Assembly (NCBI RefSeq): GCF_019320115.1
Contig: NC_089591.1
Coordinates: 55,242,078-55,306,077 of the forward strand
Source: Miscanthus floridulus
Taxonomy: Eukaryota; Streptophyta; Magnoliopsida; Poales; Poaceae
Direction: 5' to 3'
Length of the DNA: 64,000 bases
Shown: piece by piece, positions 46,737 through 59,462 of the stretch
Position numbering within the stretch: the first letter of the stretch is position 1
Layout of the letters: each line of letters begins with the position of its first letter
Program-made: the position numbers and the translations under genes
Notes under the pieces: generated by a model
Told to the model about the DNA's origin: nothing
Database searches by the model: none
The model's input: only the letters and a program-made list of their open reading frames with translations

Positions 46737-49194
46737 TGAAAGGTCCTTATGTGGTTTTAGTAATTGAGTGACAACCTAGGTGGACTAATTATGTTTATGT
46801 GAGATACACAGGTGATTAGTCCACATGTACATATGTGTGAGCAACATATGCCATGAAGGTGACAATGGCTTGGAGATGTTGTAAAGCTCACACATGTGAT
46901 GATGAAGGAGCTCATTGCACATGAGACATGACATTGAGTCATGTGATCAAGGTAGGAGAAGATCAAGACAAGACTTGGCTTGATGGACCGGTTGCAAGCG
47001 TGAAGGGCAAGTTGGAGGCTTTGGAGCGATGGACCGCATGGCGGTGAAGCTTAAGCAAGACTTGGCGCTGATGGACGAAGGCAACGGTGAAAAGCAAGTG
47101 AAGTCAAGATCGATGAACTAATATGATCACGTGATGATATGAAGTGGATCATATCATTGTTGATCGTGTTGGTGCATATGTTGCATCGACATTGGAGGAG
47201 ATGAAATGGAATGCGCAAGGCAAAGGTATAACCTAGGGCATTTCATTTCACCGGTCATAGGTGTGTAGAGAAGTTTATGACCGAGTTTAGGATAGATGGC
47301 CATACTATCAAGAGGGGCAAATTTGTTTGTATATCGGTCATCTAGTGCCACTTGAGTGATCTAACTTTGCATCGTCGCTAGGATTGAGTGGCGTGGCAAG
47401 TTGAGTGGCTAATCCTATAGAAAATGATTGTGAAAATGCTAACACACATACACATGATGGTGTACAATTGGTGGTGTTGGCACATTTACAAAGGAGATGA
47501 AGTTTGAGTTGATGTGGATCAACTCAGCGATGAAACAGAGGCGAGAAGGGTTAGAAACTCCACCGGTGGAGTGTCCGCCCATAGAGTGCGGATAGTCCGA
47601 TGGTACCATCGATGCCCTATAGAAAAGATAGGGTCCCACAGTGTGGATCGGACTCTAGTCACGCAGTGACCGGACGCTGAGGCTCAATGTCCGGTTAATG
47701 GTAGCAGTCAGCGTGCAGCGTCGGTTAGTCGACCGGACGCTGGCTCTAAAAGTGAACGGACGCTGGAGGCAACATCCGATCCTATTATCGGACGAAGCAG
47801 TGTTGCTGGAGAGTGACCGGACGCTATGGCTACTGTTCGATCATGACTGATCGGACGTGTCCGGTCGGGGTTGGTACCTTACTGTAAATGACCGGACGCT
47901 GAGGGTCTAGCGTCTGGTCAGTTGAAGCTGTTGTGTCTGGTCAGAAGATGACCATTGAGATCGAAAGAATGTCATTGAACGTAGGTGACACATGGCTATC
48001 ATCGGGCGACCGGACGCTGAGGTCCAGTGTCCGGTCAACATGACCGGAGCGTCCGATCGACCCAACAGTTGCCCAGTGAAGGGGTAACACCTAGTTTTGC
48101 CCTTGGGGCTATAAATAGAAGTGGCATTCGGCCATGGTTGGTGCTGAGCACCTTGGGGGACTTTGTATCCATGCTTGAGAGTGCTTAGGAGCCCTCCATC
48201 TCACACATACTTGATAGTGATCATCCGATTGTGTGAGTGAGCTATTCTAGTGTGATTGCATTGTGAGGTTGCATCGAGTGGCACTAGGTGATCGAGTTGC
48301 AAGCCAGTGATGCTTGTTACTCTTGAAGGTTGCCACCTCCTAGACGACTTGGTGGTGGTCTTCGTCGAAGCCCGCAAGAAGCTTGTGCGGCGCTCCGGAG
48401 AAGAGCTTGTGAGGGGCATTGTGCTCGCCCCACGGGAGTCACAAAGAGCAACTTTAGTAAAGCGTGTCATTGAGCTACCCTCACCTTCAGGGTAGGTTCT
48501 TGCGGTGCCCGACGTGTGGGCTTAGCGGGTGATACTAATTAGCCGCCGAACCACCAAGTGAGCGGTCGACATAACGGGGACTAGCGTGTTGGCAAACACG
48601 TGAACCTCGGGAGAAAAATCATCATGTTAGCCTTATTCTTCCTGTTGGTTTGCATCCCCGTTACACAAGCTTGCAATTACCTTCATATATATTGAGCTTG
48701 TGTTATTGCTTTTGTAATTAGTTAGCTTGTGTAGCTTACTAGTTACCTTCTTGCTTGTGTAGCATAGAAGTAGCTCCCTTGCATGACTAATTTAGTTTGC
48801 GTAATCTTATTAGTCACATTGCTTAGTTTGTGTAGCTAAGTAATTGTGCTCTCTAATTTGGCATTGGTTGCCTTGTTATTGAGCATTGCTAGTGAGCTTA
48901 GTTGGCTTTGTGCTTTTGCTTACTAGCATGTGTAGGAGCTCTCTTGTCGCTTAAAGTACTAGTGGCATAGGTTTGTGTGACCTTGCTTCTAGAATTGGTT
49001 AGGTGAGCTCTAGCTAGCCTGGCACCTTTGTTGCTTAATTAGTATCTTTGAAAGGTGCTAGTGAATATAGATAGAGGAGTGTAGTCTTGGCTAGACCGAT
49101 AGTTATAATTCCGTATTTGTTTCGGTTAGCCGACGAGATTAAGTTTTAGAAAAGACTATTCACCCCCCCTCTAGTCGCCATCTCGACCCTTTCA
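46737..49194 (+). repeat. 5' LTR
   Basis: 2458 bp, starting TGAAAGGTCCTTATGTGG and ending CGACCCTTTCA. The middle (47640-48060) carries many copies of CCGGACGCTG or its reverse complement. A possible TATA-like GGCTATAAATAGAAG is at about 48108-48122, probably the U3 promoter. Small open frames within it recur in the 3' LTR and are not thought to be genes. Confidence 0.93.
48108..48122 (+). promoter_or_regulatory. TATA box of the 5' LTR
   Basis: GGCTATAAATAGAAG lies just after the CCGGACGCTG cluster and is conserved in the 3' LTR near 56069-56083. This arrangement marks the U3/R transcription start of the retrotransposon. Confidence 0.65.
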
Positions 49195-49195
49195 A

Positions 49196-49212
49196 TTGGT
49201 ATCGGAGCGAGG
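49196..49212 (+). promoter_or_regulatory. Primer-binding site (initiator Met-tRNA type)
   Basis: TTGGTATCGGAGCGAGG begins one base after the 5' LTR. It differs little from the TGGTATCAGAGC complement of plant initiator methionine tRNA used by copia elements. Confidence 0.85.
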
Positions 49213-49245
49213 TCGCTCATTTGTGGTCTTCACCGACCCGAGAGG

Positions 49246-51325
49246 ATGGTGTCTAATGGTCTAGATGATTGTCCATACATTTTTTATGGCACACACTTTG
49301 CACGATGCAAAAATTGGATGATATGTAATTTTAAGTATGTATGCCCTCAAATGTGGTGGATGGTAGATGTAGGTTTTTCTCATGTGTTGGATGAAGATAA
49401 TCTAACTCAAACACAAGAGAAATGCCTAGATCTCGACATCCATGCTACTAACATCATGTATAGATCTTTGCATGATTGCATATTTGGAGAGATCATGGAC
49501 ATGAAGACCGCCCATGAGATTTGGAGTTATCTCAATGAGAAATATGGGACGGTCTCCGATGATGATGATGAGCCCAAAGAGGAGGCACATGAGTGTGTTG
49601 AGCATAACCACAATTTGGTGATTGTGGAAGATTGCTCCACCTCATGGTCAAGTGATGATGATGATGATCAATCCACTACAAGTTCACTTGACAAGGTTGA
49701 TGATGATGCCACAAGTGTTGCAAGTGATGATGCTACCCCATGCACACTTGATGGCGAAAATGATTCATGCTCAAGCCATGATGAAGATGCTACTACATGC
49801 TCTCCAACTACACCACATTGTTTCATGTCACAAGGCGACACCAAGGTATCAATTGATAATGTGGTTGATCATGTTGAGTCATATGATGAGCTTGTTAGTA
49901 GACTTGCTAGCATGACCATGTCTTTAGAAAATGAGAAAGCTAAAACATTGAACTTAGAAAATAAAAACTCATTTCTAAATAACTCTTGTGAAGAATATAA
50001 GAAATTACTTGATGCTTAAATCTTCATATGATGAGCTTAAATTGAATCATGAGACACTACTTGCATCTCATGATAAATTATTAGAAGAACATGCTTCTCT
50101 CATTAAAATGTTTACCAAGAAACTTAAAAATAATGAGAGTTCATCACATGGGTCAATTGATCAATAATATATTATTGCTAACCCTTGTGATGTAGGCAAG
50201 AAGCATGTATCCACCTCTTGTGATGATTTATTAGATATGCCATGCTCTTCACATATAGATGCTTGTTCTACTTCTATGTCTTGTGAGACTAACCTTTTGA
50301 AGGAGAACAATGAGCTCAAAAATAAAGTGAAGAAATTAAGCAACAAGTTAGAGAGGTGCTACAACTCTCAAGTCACCTTTGAGCATATGTTGAAGACTCA
50401 AAGAAACTTTAGTGATAAGAGTGGCGTCGGCTTCAAGACTAGCAAAGTCAATCATCAAGAAAACCGCAATGACATAAGTGGCATTGGCTTCAACAAGAGC
50501 AAGATCAAGGACAAAAGATGGGGCAAGAGAAGATATGAAAGAGAAATGAAAAAGCAAGAGCAAGAGAAGCTCTCTCATTTCATGCGCTTCAAGTGCCATG
50601 AAGTGAGACATCTTGCAAATGGTTGCCCCAATGAAGAAAAGCTCAAGTTGAAGAAAGAAGAAGAGAGACTAAGGCATGTGAAGTGCTTTAAGTGCCGCAC
50701 TTGGGGTCATCTTACCTCAATGTGCCCAACCAAGCAATTGGTGAAGCAACAAGTGAAGCCTCAACCAAAGCCACAAGTTGAGCAAGAGAAGATACCCCAA
50801 GTTCAAATCAAGATCAACCATGAAGATGGTGGTGATTTAATGATAAAGAAGAAGAAAACAAGAAGTGGTGGAAAGGCAAGGCATCCAATGCAAACTCAAG
50901 ATGCCAAGATGATGAGCAAGAATGAAGATGAGAAGAAAGATCATGCTCACATCAAGTGCTTCAAGTGTGGAAGTGTGGGACACTTTGCCTCTAAGTGTCC
51001 TACCAAGCTTGAGAAGAAGGCTCAAGCAATCCATGAGAGGCAAGGCAATGAGAAGCACCACATGAGCAAAGAAGAGAAGGCTCAAGCAAAGAGAAAGTGC
51101 TACTTATGCTAAGAAAGGGGACACATGGCATATTCATGTCCCCTAGGTGATATTTCTAAGCCTACTTCAATTATTGATAATAATATGCTTAGAAAGGATG
51201 GTAATGGTACCTCTATGGTTACTATTACAAAACATCCCGCTATTCATACTAAGGCTATGCCTAAGTATGTTGCTTCTAACTTAAGAGAACCTAAACTTGT
51301 TTGGGTACCATTAAAAAGTGGATGA
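49246..51325 (+). pseudogene. Copia-type gag with zinc knuckles, frameshifted
   Basis: The first part (49246-50019) has the UBN2-like gag core (CNFKYVCPQMWWMVDVGF, TAHEIWSYLNEKYG), then an Asp/Ser-rich acidic stretch. A frameshift near 50017 and a TAA near 50165 separate it from the second part (50237-51112), which carries CCHC knuckles. The first knuckle has lost its leading Cys (RFKCHEVRHLANGC). The second (CFKCRTWGHLTSMC) and third (CFKCGSVGHFASKC) are intact. The fourth (CYLC, stop, ERGHMAYSC) is cut by TAA at 51110. The frame runs on to 51325. Gag would package element RNA. The Lys/Gln-rich linkers between knuckles are long for copia gag. Confidence 0.88.
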
Positions 51326-51329
51326 TTGT

Positions 51330-54300
51330 TTGTAGGTACCATCAGCATTGAAGACTTGATTTAATTGATTTCATATTGATCATCATATGTTGAGTCAAGA
51401 TATGAAGCCTAGTGCACGTCTAAACCCAATGCCAAGTGAAAGATGAGTGAAGTCTAAGTGCTATCAACATACACGTGCTATAATTCAAGTTGTTGGTAAT
51501 TCATTGGATATATTTGATGACTTACAAATAATTGAAGTTGAAGCTTACTAGTTGGATGATCATGAGCTAACCAAGGTATATCTTCTGTTGATCATTTCAT
51601 TTGGGTGCATATGAGTTGATTGAATTGGATAAATATGCAAAGTTGCTTGCTATAAGTTGATTGAATAGATAACTGCTTAGTAATCAAGTTTGGATTGATT
51701 TGTGTTGGATAAATTCATAAGATGACATTTAGTAAGTGGATTGAATGGATTTATGTCTTATGGAAGTATTCAAATAAGTTAGTTTCAAGTTTGATTCATA
51801 CATGATGAAGTATAGCTCAATTATTGAAATCTGTCCTATAATTGAGAATTTGAGCTAGCTGTGATCTTAGCCATGTTTGAGTAATCAACATTTATTGAAT
51901 TGGTATAAAAATTGGTGTACATACTCTAGACTTATGGGATAAAATGCTGTAAAATTTTCATGAGAACTAGATAAGAAATGCTTTAGTTTTGGAGTGAATC
52001 TTGTCAGCTATAGTGCAGCAGTTTTCAGCATATAGCAATGGTGGAAGAATTGAAATATGATAGCAATCTAGAAGTCAAATAGAGCTCAAATTTTTACAGC
52101 TGCTAGATAACTTAGTAAAGAACATCTCCACCAAATTTCATGGTATTTGGATTTGTACTTTGGAATATATGCTTATTTCTTTGAAGGGTACAAAATCTGC
52201 CAGAAAAGTGACAAATGTTGGATTGATCTAAAGTCACTTTGATTGAAAGGTCCTCAAGTTGGAAATATGTTTACAAGTGTTTGAGGTACCTAAGTTTGGT
52301 TTTTAGATGATCTAAAAGCATGACAAGCAAAGAGTACAAGACAATTTGATTGTGGAGTGTACTTTCCACACATTCGGTACTCAAATTGAAAGATCAAGAT
52401 CAAACTCAAGATGAAGTTGAAGTTTAAGTTCCAATGACTATTGAAAATCATTTGGTAGAAAGAAAAGAACTTAAACAAGAAGAAAGAAAATGACTTAAAG
52501 AAGGAATCAAGGTTACTCATCAAGTTAAGTCCATCACTTAGACCAATCAATCAAATCATTTCAAGTGAGTATTAAGAATAGTTCTTGGAGAAAGGTCACT
52601 TCTCCCTAGTGTAGGGGCTTGCCACCTATGTGTAGGTGAACCAAGTGTGGTACTTGGAAGGCTAATATGGAAGTGGTGATCCGAGGAACATTTGAGATGC
52701 TTAGTTAAAGTAATCAAAAGGGTTGATCAAGAAAAGCAAGCAACACCCAAAAGAGAGCTAGTCATGATATTTCAAGTGGTATTCTCAAATTGATACTCTC
52801 ATGCAAGTAAAGATCAAAAGATAAAGCAAGCCAACCACAACAAGAAAGTATACTTGATCATAAGTGGTATTCATTTCATATGGGTGAAGAATAAAATTCA
52901 ACATGGTATCTATTGGTCTTCACCAAGCTTCTAATTGGACTTCATATTGCTATTGGAGTAATGAATTGGAATCTATGTGACTATCATCTACTCCAACATA
53001 GCAAAGGTATCATTGTAATGTGCATAGTCATTTCATCCCTTACTAGTATGCGGTTAGTGCATATAGTACATGCTTCATAGGATCTTGTGTAACAAATGAA
53101 ATGCTTAAATTCATAGCCTACCACTATTGTTTGAATGATTACTTGATCTAGTGGTTAGTACATGAATAGTTCATGAGCTAGTGAACCCAAGTACTTGACT
53201 CAATTTGGATTGCTAACAAGTGACAAGTATAACATTGGCAAGATAACCCTTGCAAGAGGTATGAAGAAGCTTGTCATTGGTTCAAACCGGACTTAAAAGC
53301 TTAGGCAAATCAATTTAGTTTAAGTCAATCATAGAAGCTCATGATAGTAATAAGAGTACAAGCACAAGACAACAATGCAAAATGGATATCTAGTTTGTTT
53401 GTTTCAAATGGTATCTAGACTCAAGTATTTTATTAAGAATTTTCAAATGATGTCCAGATCAACTCACAAGTGATATCCTATAAGTAGTACTCATGAAGAT
53501 AGCAAATATTCAAGAAATAGTTTTATTGATAAATTCAACAAGTGGTTCCATACTAGATGATTCTTTTAAGTGATATCATATCTACACATGGTATCAATCA
53601 TGCAAGAAAATGGTTCCACAAGTGATCCTCAATTTTAAGTGATCATCAAATGAAGAATGCATCCCTCACCTACAAGAGCTCAAGTGTATCAAATAGATGA
53701 CCTATGCTATCACATAGGGGGAGGTGTCACACTAAATTGGTATTAAGATCAAAGATCCTATGTGTGGTATCTCAAGAAGCCTTACACAAGATACAAGTGG
53801 TATGAGTTACAAGTGGTATCTACAAGTGTCATTCCAACAATCAAGTGATGTCCATAAAAAATGCAAGATTCAAGCCTCAACCATCTACCCCAAACGTATA
53901 CCTTTGCATCAATGAGAAGCTCACCTTTTATGGAAATTGATGACAAAGGGGGAGATATTGTACAAAGATATAAAAGCCTTGAGATTGAGATTGTACAAGA
54001 GGGAGAGATAAGATATAAAAGCTCAAAGAAGTAGAGGTTGGATATGGACATGGACAAAGAGGGAGCAACATTGAAGAAAAGAGATAGATCAAAATTCTTG
54101 GATAAGAGAAGCACACAAGTAGGGGGAGCAAGCTCATGAACTTTGATTTATTGCATTTGATATGTGCATATTCATGTGCTTGCTTGCATCGCATAAGCTT
54201 TTAAATTCAATATGCATGCTTGTGTGGTGTATGCTAGTTGTAGAACTTAAATGATGATTTGATAACTAGCATGCATAGGATGATAGCTAGACACTTGGTA

Positions 54301-54680
54301 TGCTTTTCAAGTAATGCTAGTACCTTGCTTTTAATGATTGATCTCATAAGGTATCTAGAGCTTTTATTTCCAAGTGATATCTAGCTAACCATGGTGCAAA
54401 GATGAACTTAAAGGTGCAACTCTAATTGGTACACGCTTTAAAGGTTTATTCTATATACCTTAGCATCATTTGGTAGTAATTACTCTCCCACATTTTCAAT
54501 CTCTGCATATGTGCAAACTTCAATACAAACACTCTAGCACATATGTAGGGGGAGCTAATACTACCATCTCGGGTTTGTGGTACTTGTCCAAAATCATTTT
54601 CACTTGGTAAAATTGCTTGGGCAAGAAACATGAATCCAAAAGAGCTTAATTTCCATATCTTTGTAGAGTTGTCATCAATT
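51330..54680 (+). other. Non-coding retrotransposon interior, pol missing
   Basis: AT-rich sequence with repeated phrases such as AAGTGGTAT and ATCAAGTG, and GGGGGAG tracts near 53717, 54121 and 54547. These resemble the region between pol and the 3' LTR in SIRE elements. No GKGS-type, YVDD, DD35E or other polymerase motif was seen on either strand. Confidence 0.7.
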
Positions 54681-54681
54681 A

Positions 54682-54696
54682 CCAAAAAGGGAGAGA
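54682..54696 (+). promoter_or_regulatory. Polypurine tract
   Basis: AAAAAGGGAGAGA lies immediately before the 3' LTR at 54698, the usual plus-strand primer position. Confidence 0.85.
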
Positions 54697-54697
54697 T

Positions 54698-57156
54698 TGA
54701 AAGGTCCTTATGTGGTTTTAGTAATTGAGTGACAACTTAGGTGAACTAATTGTGTTTATGTGAGATACACATGTGATTAGTCCATAGGTACATATGTGTG
54801 AGCAACATATGCCATGAAGGTGACAATGGCTTGGAGATGTTGCAAAGCTCACACATGTGATGATGAAGGAGCACATTACACATGAGACATGACATTGAGT
54901 CATGTGATCAAGGTGGAGAAGATCAAGACAAGACTTGGCTTGATGGACCGGTTGCAAGCGTGAAGGGCAAGTTGGAGGCTTTGGAGCGATGGACCGCGTG
55001 GCGGTGAAGCTTAAGCAAGACTTAGCGCCGATGGATGAAGGTAACGATGAAAAGCAAGTGAAGTCAAGATCGATGAACCAATATGATCACGTGATGATAT
55101 GAAGTGGATCATATCATTGTTGATCGTGTTGGTGCATGTGTTGCATCGATATTGGAGGAGATGCAATAGAATGCGCAAGGCAAAGGTATAACCTAAGGCA
55201 TTTTATTTCACCGGTCATAGGTGTGTAGAGAAGTTTATGACCGGGTTTAGGATAGATGGCCATACTATCAAGAGGGGCAAATTTGTTTGCATATTGGTCA
55301 TCTAGTACCACTTGAGTGATCTAACTTTGCATCATCGCTAGGATTGAGTGGCGTGACAAGTTGAGTGGCTAATCCTTTGGAAAATGATTGTGAAAATGCT
55401 AACACACATATACATGATGGTGTACACTTGGTGGTGTTGGCACATTTACAAAGGAGATGAAGTTGGAGTTGATGTGGATCAACTCGGCGATGAAACGGAG
55501 GCGAGAAGGGTTAGAAACTCTACCGGCGGAGTGTCCGCTCGTAGAGTGCAGATAGTCCGACGGTGCTACCGACACCCTATAGAAAAGATAGGGTCCCACA
55601 GTGTGGACCAGACTCTGGTCACGCAGTGACCGGACGTAGAGGCTCAGCGTCCGGTCAATGGTAGTAGTCAGTGTGCAGCGTCGGTCAGTCGACCGGACGC
55701 TGGCTCTGAAAGTGACCGGATGCTGGAGGCAGCGTCCGGTCCTGTTGTCGGATGAAGCAGTGTCACTGGAGAGTGACCGGACGCTGGGGCTGCGTTCGAT
55801 CATGACTGACCGGATGCATCCGTTCGGGATCGGTACCTTACTGTAAACGACCAGACGCTGAGGGTCCAGCATCTGGTCAGTTGAAGCTGTTGCGTCCAGT
55901 CAGAAGATGACCGTTGAGATCGGACGGAAGAATGCCGTTGAACGCAGGTGACACGTGGCTGTCATCGAGCAACCGAACGCTGAGGTCCAGCGTCCGGTCA
56001 ACACGACCAAAGCGTCCGGTCGACCCGACAGTTGCCCAGTGAAAAGGTAACGGCTAGTTTAGCCCTTAGGGCTATAAATAGAAGTGGCATTCGGACCATG
56101 GCTGGTGCTGAGCACCTTGGGGGACTTTGTGTCCATGCTTGAGAGTGCTTAGGAGCCCTCCATCTCACACATACTTGATAATAATCATCTAATTGTGTGA
56201 GTGAGCGATTATAGTGCGATTGCATCGTGATGTTGCATCGAGTGGCACTAGGTGATCGAGTTGTAAGCCGATGGTGCTTGTTACTCTTGGAGGTTGCCAC
56301 CTCCTAGATGGCTTGGTGGTGGTCTCCATCGAAGCCTGCAAGAAGCTTGTGCGGCGCTCTAGAGAAGAGCTTGTGAGGAGCATTGTGCTCGCCTCACGGG
56401 AGTCACGAAGAGCAACTTTAGTAAAGCGTGTCATTGAGCTACCCTCACCTTCGGGGTAGGTCTTGTGGCGCCCGACGTGCGGGCTTAGCGGGTGATGCTA
56501 ATTAGCCGCCGAACCACCAAGTGAGCGGTCGACACAACGGGGACTAGCGTGTTGACAAACACGTGAACCTCGGGAGAAAAATCATCGTGTCAACCTTGTT
56601 CTTTCCATTGGTTTGCATCCCCGTTACACAAGCTTGCAATTACCTTCATATATATTGAGCTTGTGTTGTTGCTTTTGTAATTAATTAGCTTGTGTAGCTT
56701 ACTAGTTACCTTCTTGTTTGTGTAGCATAGAAATAGCTCCCTTGCATGGCTAGTTTGATTTGCGTAACCTTGTTAGTCACATTGCTTAGTTTGTGTAGCT
56801 AAGTAATTGCGCTCTCTAATTTGGTATTGGTTGCCTTGTTATTGAGCATTGCTAGTGAGCTTAGTTGGCTTTGTGCTTTTGCTTACTAGCATGTGTAGGA
56901 GCTCCCTTGTCGCTTAAAGTACTAGTGGCATAGGTTTGTGTGACCTTGCTTCTAGAATTAGTTAGAAGAGCCCTAGCTAGCCCGGCACCTTTGTTACTTA
57001 ATTAGTATCTTTGAAATGTGCTAGTGAATATAGATAGATGGGTGTAGTCTTGATCAGACCGATAGTTATAATTTCCTACTTGTTTCGGTTAGCTGACGAG
57101 ATTAAGTTTTAGAAAAGACTATTCACCCCCTCTAGTCGCCATATCGACCCTTTTCA
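54698..57156 (+). repeat. 3' LTR
   Basis: 2459 bp, matching 46737-49194 along its whole length, starting TGAAAGGTCCTTATGTGG and ending CGACCCTTTTCA before GCTGG. Confidence 0.93.
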
Positions 57157-57161
57157 GCTGG

Positions 57162-58145
57162 ACCCGAGGCAGCACCTGCATGCTCGCTACGAGACAACGT
57201 AGCCCAGCATCGTGCGTGCGCGGAGGCAGTTGGGGAACGCGACATTTGCGGCTGTAGTGCTATTAAGGCCAGGCGACGGCGCAAGGTAGCAGGGGCAGCC
57301 CACGTGCGCGTGGCAACAAGGCGAGCAACAACAGCGCAGCACGGTGCCACAGCGGCAGTAGCACCTCACGGCAGCGGCCAAAGGCAGCAGTGGCTGTGCC
57401 CCAGCAGCTCGGTAAGGCGGCAGCGGCGGTGGCGAGGTGGGGCAGCAATGCGGCGTGCGGGCCGCAGCCAGGCCACGGCCAGGCCGAGGACGGCCTCGGC
57501 CGACCAACGCGCGGCTGCGCGCGTGCAGCTGAGCATGGCGACGTCGAGGTCCCGAGCGTGTTGACCGTGCCCACCTGGCCAACCAACCCGAGACTGTGTT
57601 CGTGCACGAATTTTATATCGTCGATAAAAACTAAACTATTGAAGTTGAAACCAAACCGCCTTCACTATGCTAAAGAGGGCCTATTAGGCTACCAACCAGA
57701 GCTAAAACATGACACCACCTCTTAACTCAATTTCACAGGATTAATTCCCAAACATGATGTTGTCGAACTGTCTTTAGACGAGAAATTTTCTAAGTCTTGA
57801 GCTGGATTCAATTTTAAGTTCCATTTCTAAGCTATTAGAAATACTAGCTTGCAATGTTATTTTCCTACAGCAAGAGTTGCATTGTCATATATAAAGTTTA
57901 TACTTCAAACTTTATTTAGGTGTCGCACACATGTTCTATAATATTTTTGCTCAATAAAAAATTGGTTTTCAACCCTACTTGACATAACATGAGCTATTGA
58001 ATCAATTTTCATTCAACATTTTTATTATTCATTTTAGGTTACAAGAAATTCATCTACACACTCTATTATATGCATTATTATATAAACATGATGCTCATGA
58101 TATGATTTAATACTTTGTTTAGTACGTAACATCGAGGGTGTTACA
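57162..58145 (-). repeat. Minus-orientation repeat copy, terminal part
   Basis: Read on minus it starts TGTAACACCCTCGATGTTAC, nearly the same terminus as 40490 on plus, and runs into a GC-rich block. The other side of the LTR insertion (44400-46731) continues it. Flanking sequence CAGAT does not repeat at 40485-40489 (AATAA), so 40490 and 58145 are not two ends of one simple insertion. Confidence 0.55.
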
Positions 58146-58249
58146 CAGATCCAATGGCCTAGATGGACTGGCTAGTCGAATCCAGCGGAAGAAAAAAAAT
58201 TGTGTGTTATTGTTTAGCCTTTCCGTTGATTAGATATGACATGTTGCAC

Positions 58250-59285
58250 CGAATACTTAAACTTGCACATTAGTGTGATATAGGCCTCTAAATTCTAAAT
58301 TGCAGATCTAGATCTCAAACTTGCTAATAGAGCCGCCTGACTAAGTTCCAAAATAGCGGATTTAGATGCCTAAGCTTGAAAAACGAGTCACACAAGATCT
58401 AAATTACCTCTGTTTTCGAGAAACCACCTATATAGATGCTGACTCACTTGACATGTGAGGCTCATATACTATCCCGCTCTATCATTTTATTGCCCACTCC
58501 CTCGTGTGTCCGTTCTGACACTATTCCCTACCCTCGAGGCCTCGACCGATGGTGTCCGGACATTGTTGTATAACAAAACCTTGCCAGAGCATGATCCATA
58601 TGCTACAGGCCGAGGATGAGGAGCCACAAGTCGAGCGCAGATTCAACCATTGCCAAGGCCGAGGGCAAGGAGCCCGACTCAGTGACTCACCTAGGGTCAA
58701 CTGCCATCAGGCCTAGGAAGTGACCAAGTTTAGCAGTCATGTGAAGGCCGGTCGCCGCTGGTTGGCAGTGGCAACTGTGTTGCTAGACTTGGATCAGCGA
58801 GTTGGAAGATAGGGACATAGCCCTCGTTTAGTTGAGGCCAGAATCGGCGCCGCCGTAGCCTGTAGCTACAGTAGCCACTGTAGCATTTCGTTTGTATTTG
58901 GTAATAATTGTCCAAACGTTGACTAATTATGCTCAAAACGTTCGTCTCATAAAGTACAATAAAACTGTGCAATTAATTTTTAATTTCGTCAATATTTAGT
59001 ACTCCATGCATGTACCGCAAGTTTGATGTGACGGGGAATCTTCTTTTTGCATAGTGTCAAATTTTGGATTTAGGGGTGAACTAAACAGGCCCATAATGGC
59101 ACCGCTATGTAAGTTTAAGTATTTGGTCAACATGTCAAATCCATGTTAGCGCTAAATCAGTATGCCATGTCGGCATATGGAGCGGATCGAAATCCATTTG
59201 GAGTGGTGTTGGAGTCTATAATAAGTTTAGGAACCCAGATCGAAATCACAAAATGTAAGTTTGAGATCTAGATGGTACAACCTTT
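58250..59285. mobile_element. Possible small MULE-like element
   Basis: ATCTAGATCTCAAACTTGC near 58310 has a reverse-complement partner GTAAGTTTGAGATCTAGATG near 59252, with further inverted likeness on both sides (CCTAAACTT-type phrases). A MITE lies inside. No 9-bp duplication identified, so borders are guesses. Confidence 0.35.
58820..59092. mobile_element. MITE with 3-bp duplication, copy 2
   Basis: Ends GCCCTCGTTTAGTT and AACTAAACAGGCCC with ATA at 58817-58819 and 59093-59095. The interior is clearly the same family as 28699-28960. Confidence 0.85.
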
Positions 59286-59462
59286 ATGATTAGAGACCAC
59301 CAACATATTTTACTCTGCCATTTTTAATACAAGAAAGATAAGGGAACAAAATTTATTCTTCTTTTGTACTATATATATAGCAAACATGCCTTTACATTGC
59401 ATCATAACATACAATTTACTGCGCTATAGAATCGTACTCCGTAGCATGGTTATACACACATT

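Larger units (their letters stand above)
46737..57156 (+). mobile_element. Gag-only LTR retrotransposon (TR-GAG-like), 10.4 kb
   Basis: Two long LTRs (2458 and 2459 bp) with TG...CA ends are flanked by the 5-bp duplication GCTGG (46732-46736 and 57157-57161). A primer-binding site follows the 5' LTR and a purine tract precedes the 3' LTR. The ~5.5-kb interior encodes a copia-type gag with several zinc knuckles. The sequence from about 51330 to 54680 has no protease, integrase, reverse transcriptase or RNase H motif. Overall it looks like a non-autonomous derivative of a SIRE/Maximus-type copia element that would rely on a partner. My hand count over the first ~390 bp of the LTRs finds about 17 differences, many of them transitions. 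Confidence 0.92.

Noticed and set aside
48201..48470. Minus-strand ORF in the 5' LTR with a relative at 56189-56434
   Set aside because: Repetition is explained by the two LTRs; no domain, and coding within both LTRs in antisense is unlikely.
40490..58145. A single 17.6-kb LTR element from TGTAACACCC to GGGTGTTACA
   Set aside because: The flanks differ (AATAA versus CAGAT) and the two ends are the same terminus in opposite orientation, so they belong to two copies.
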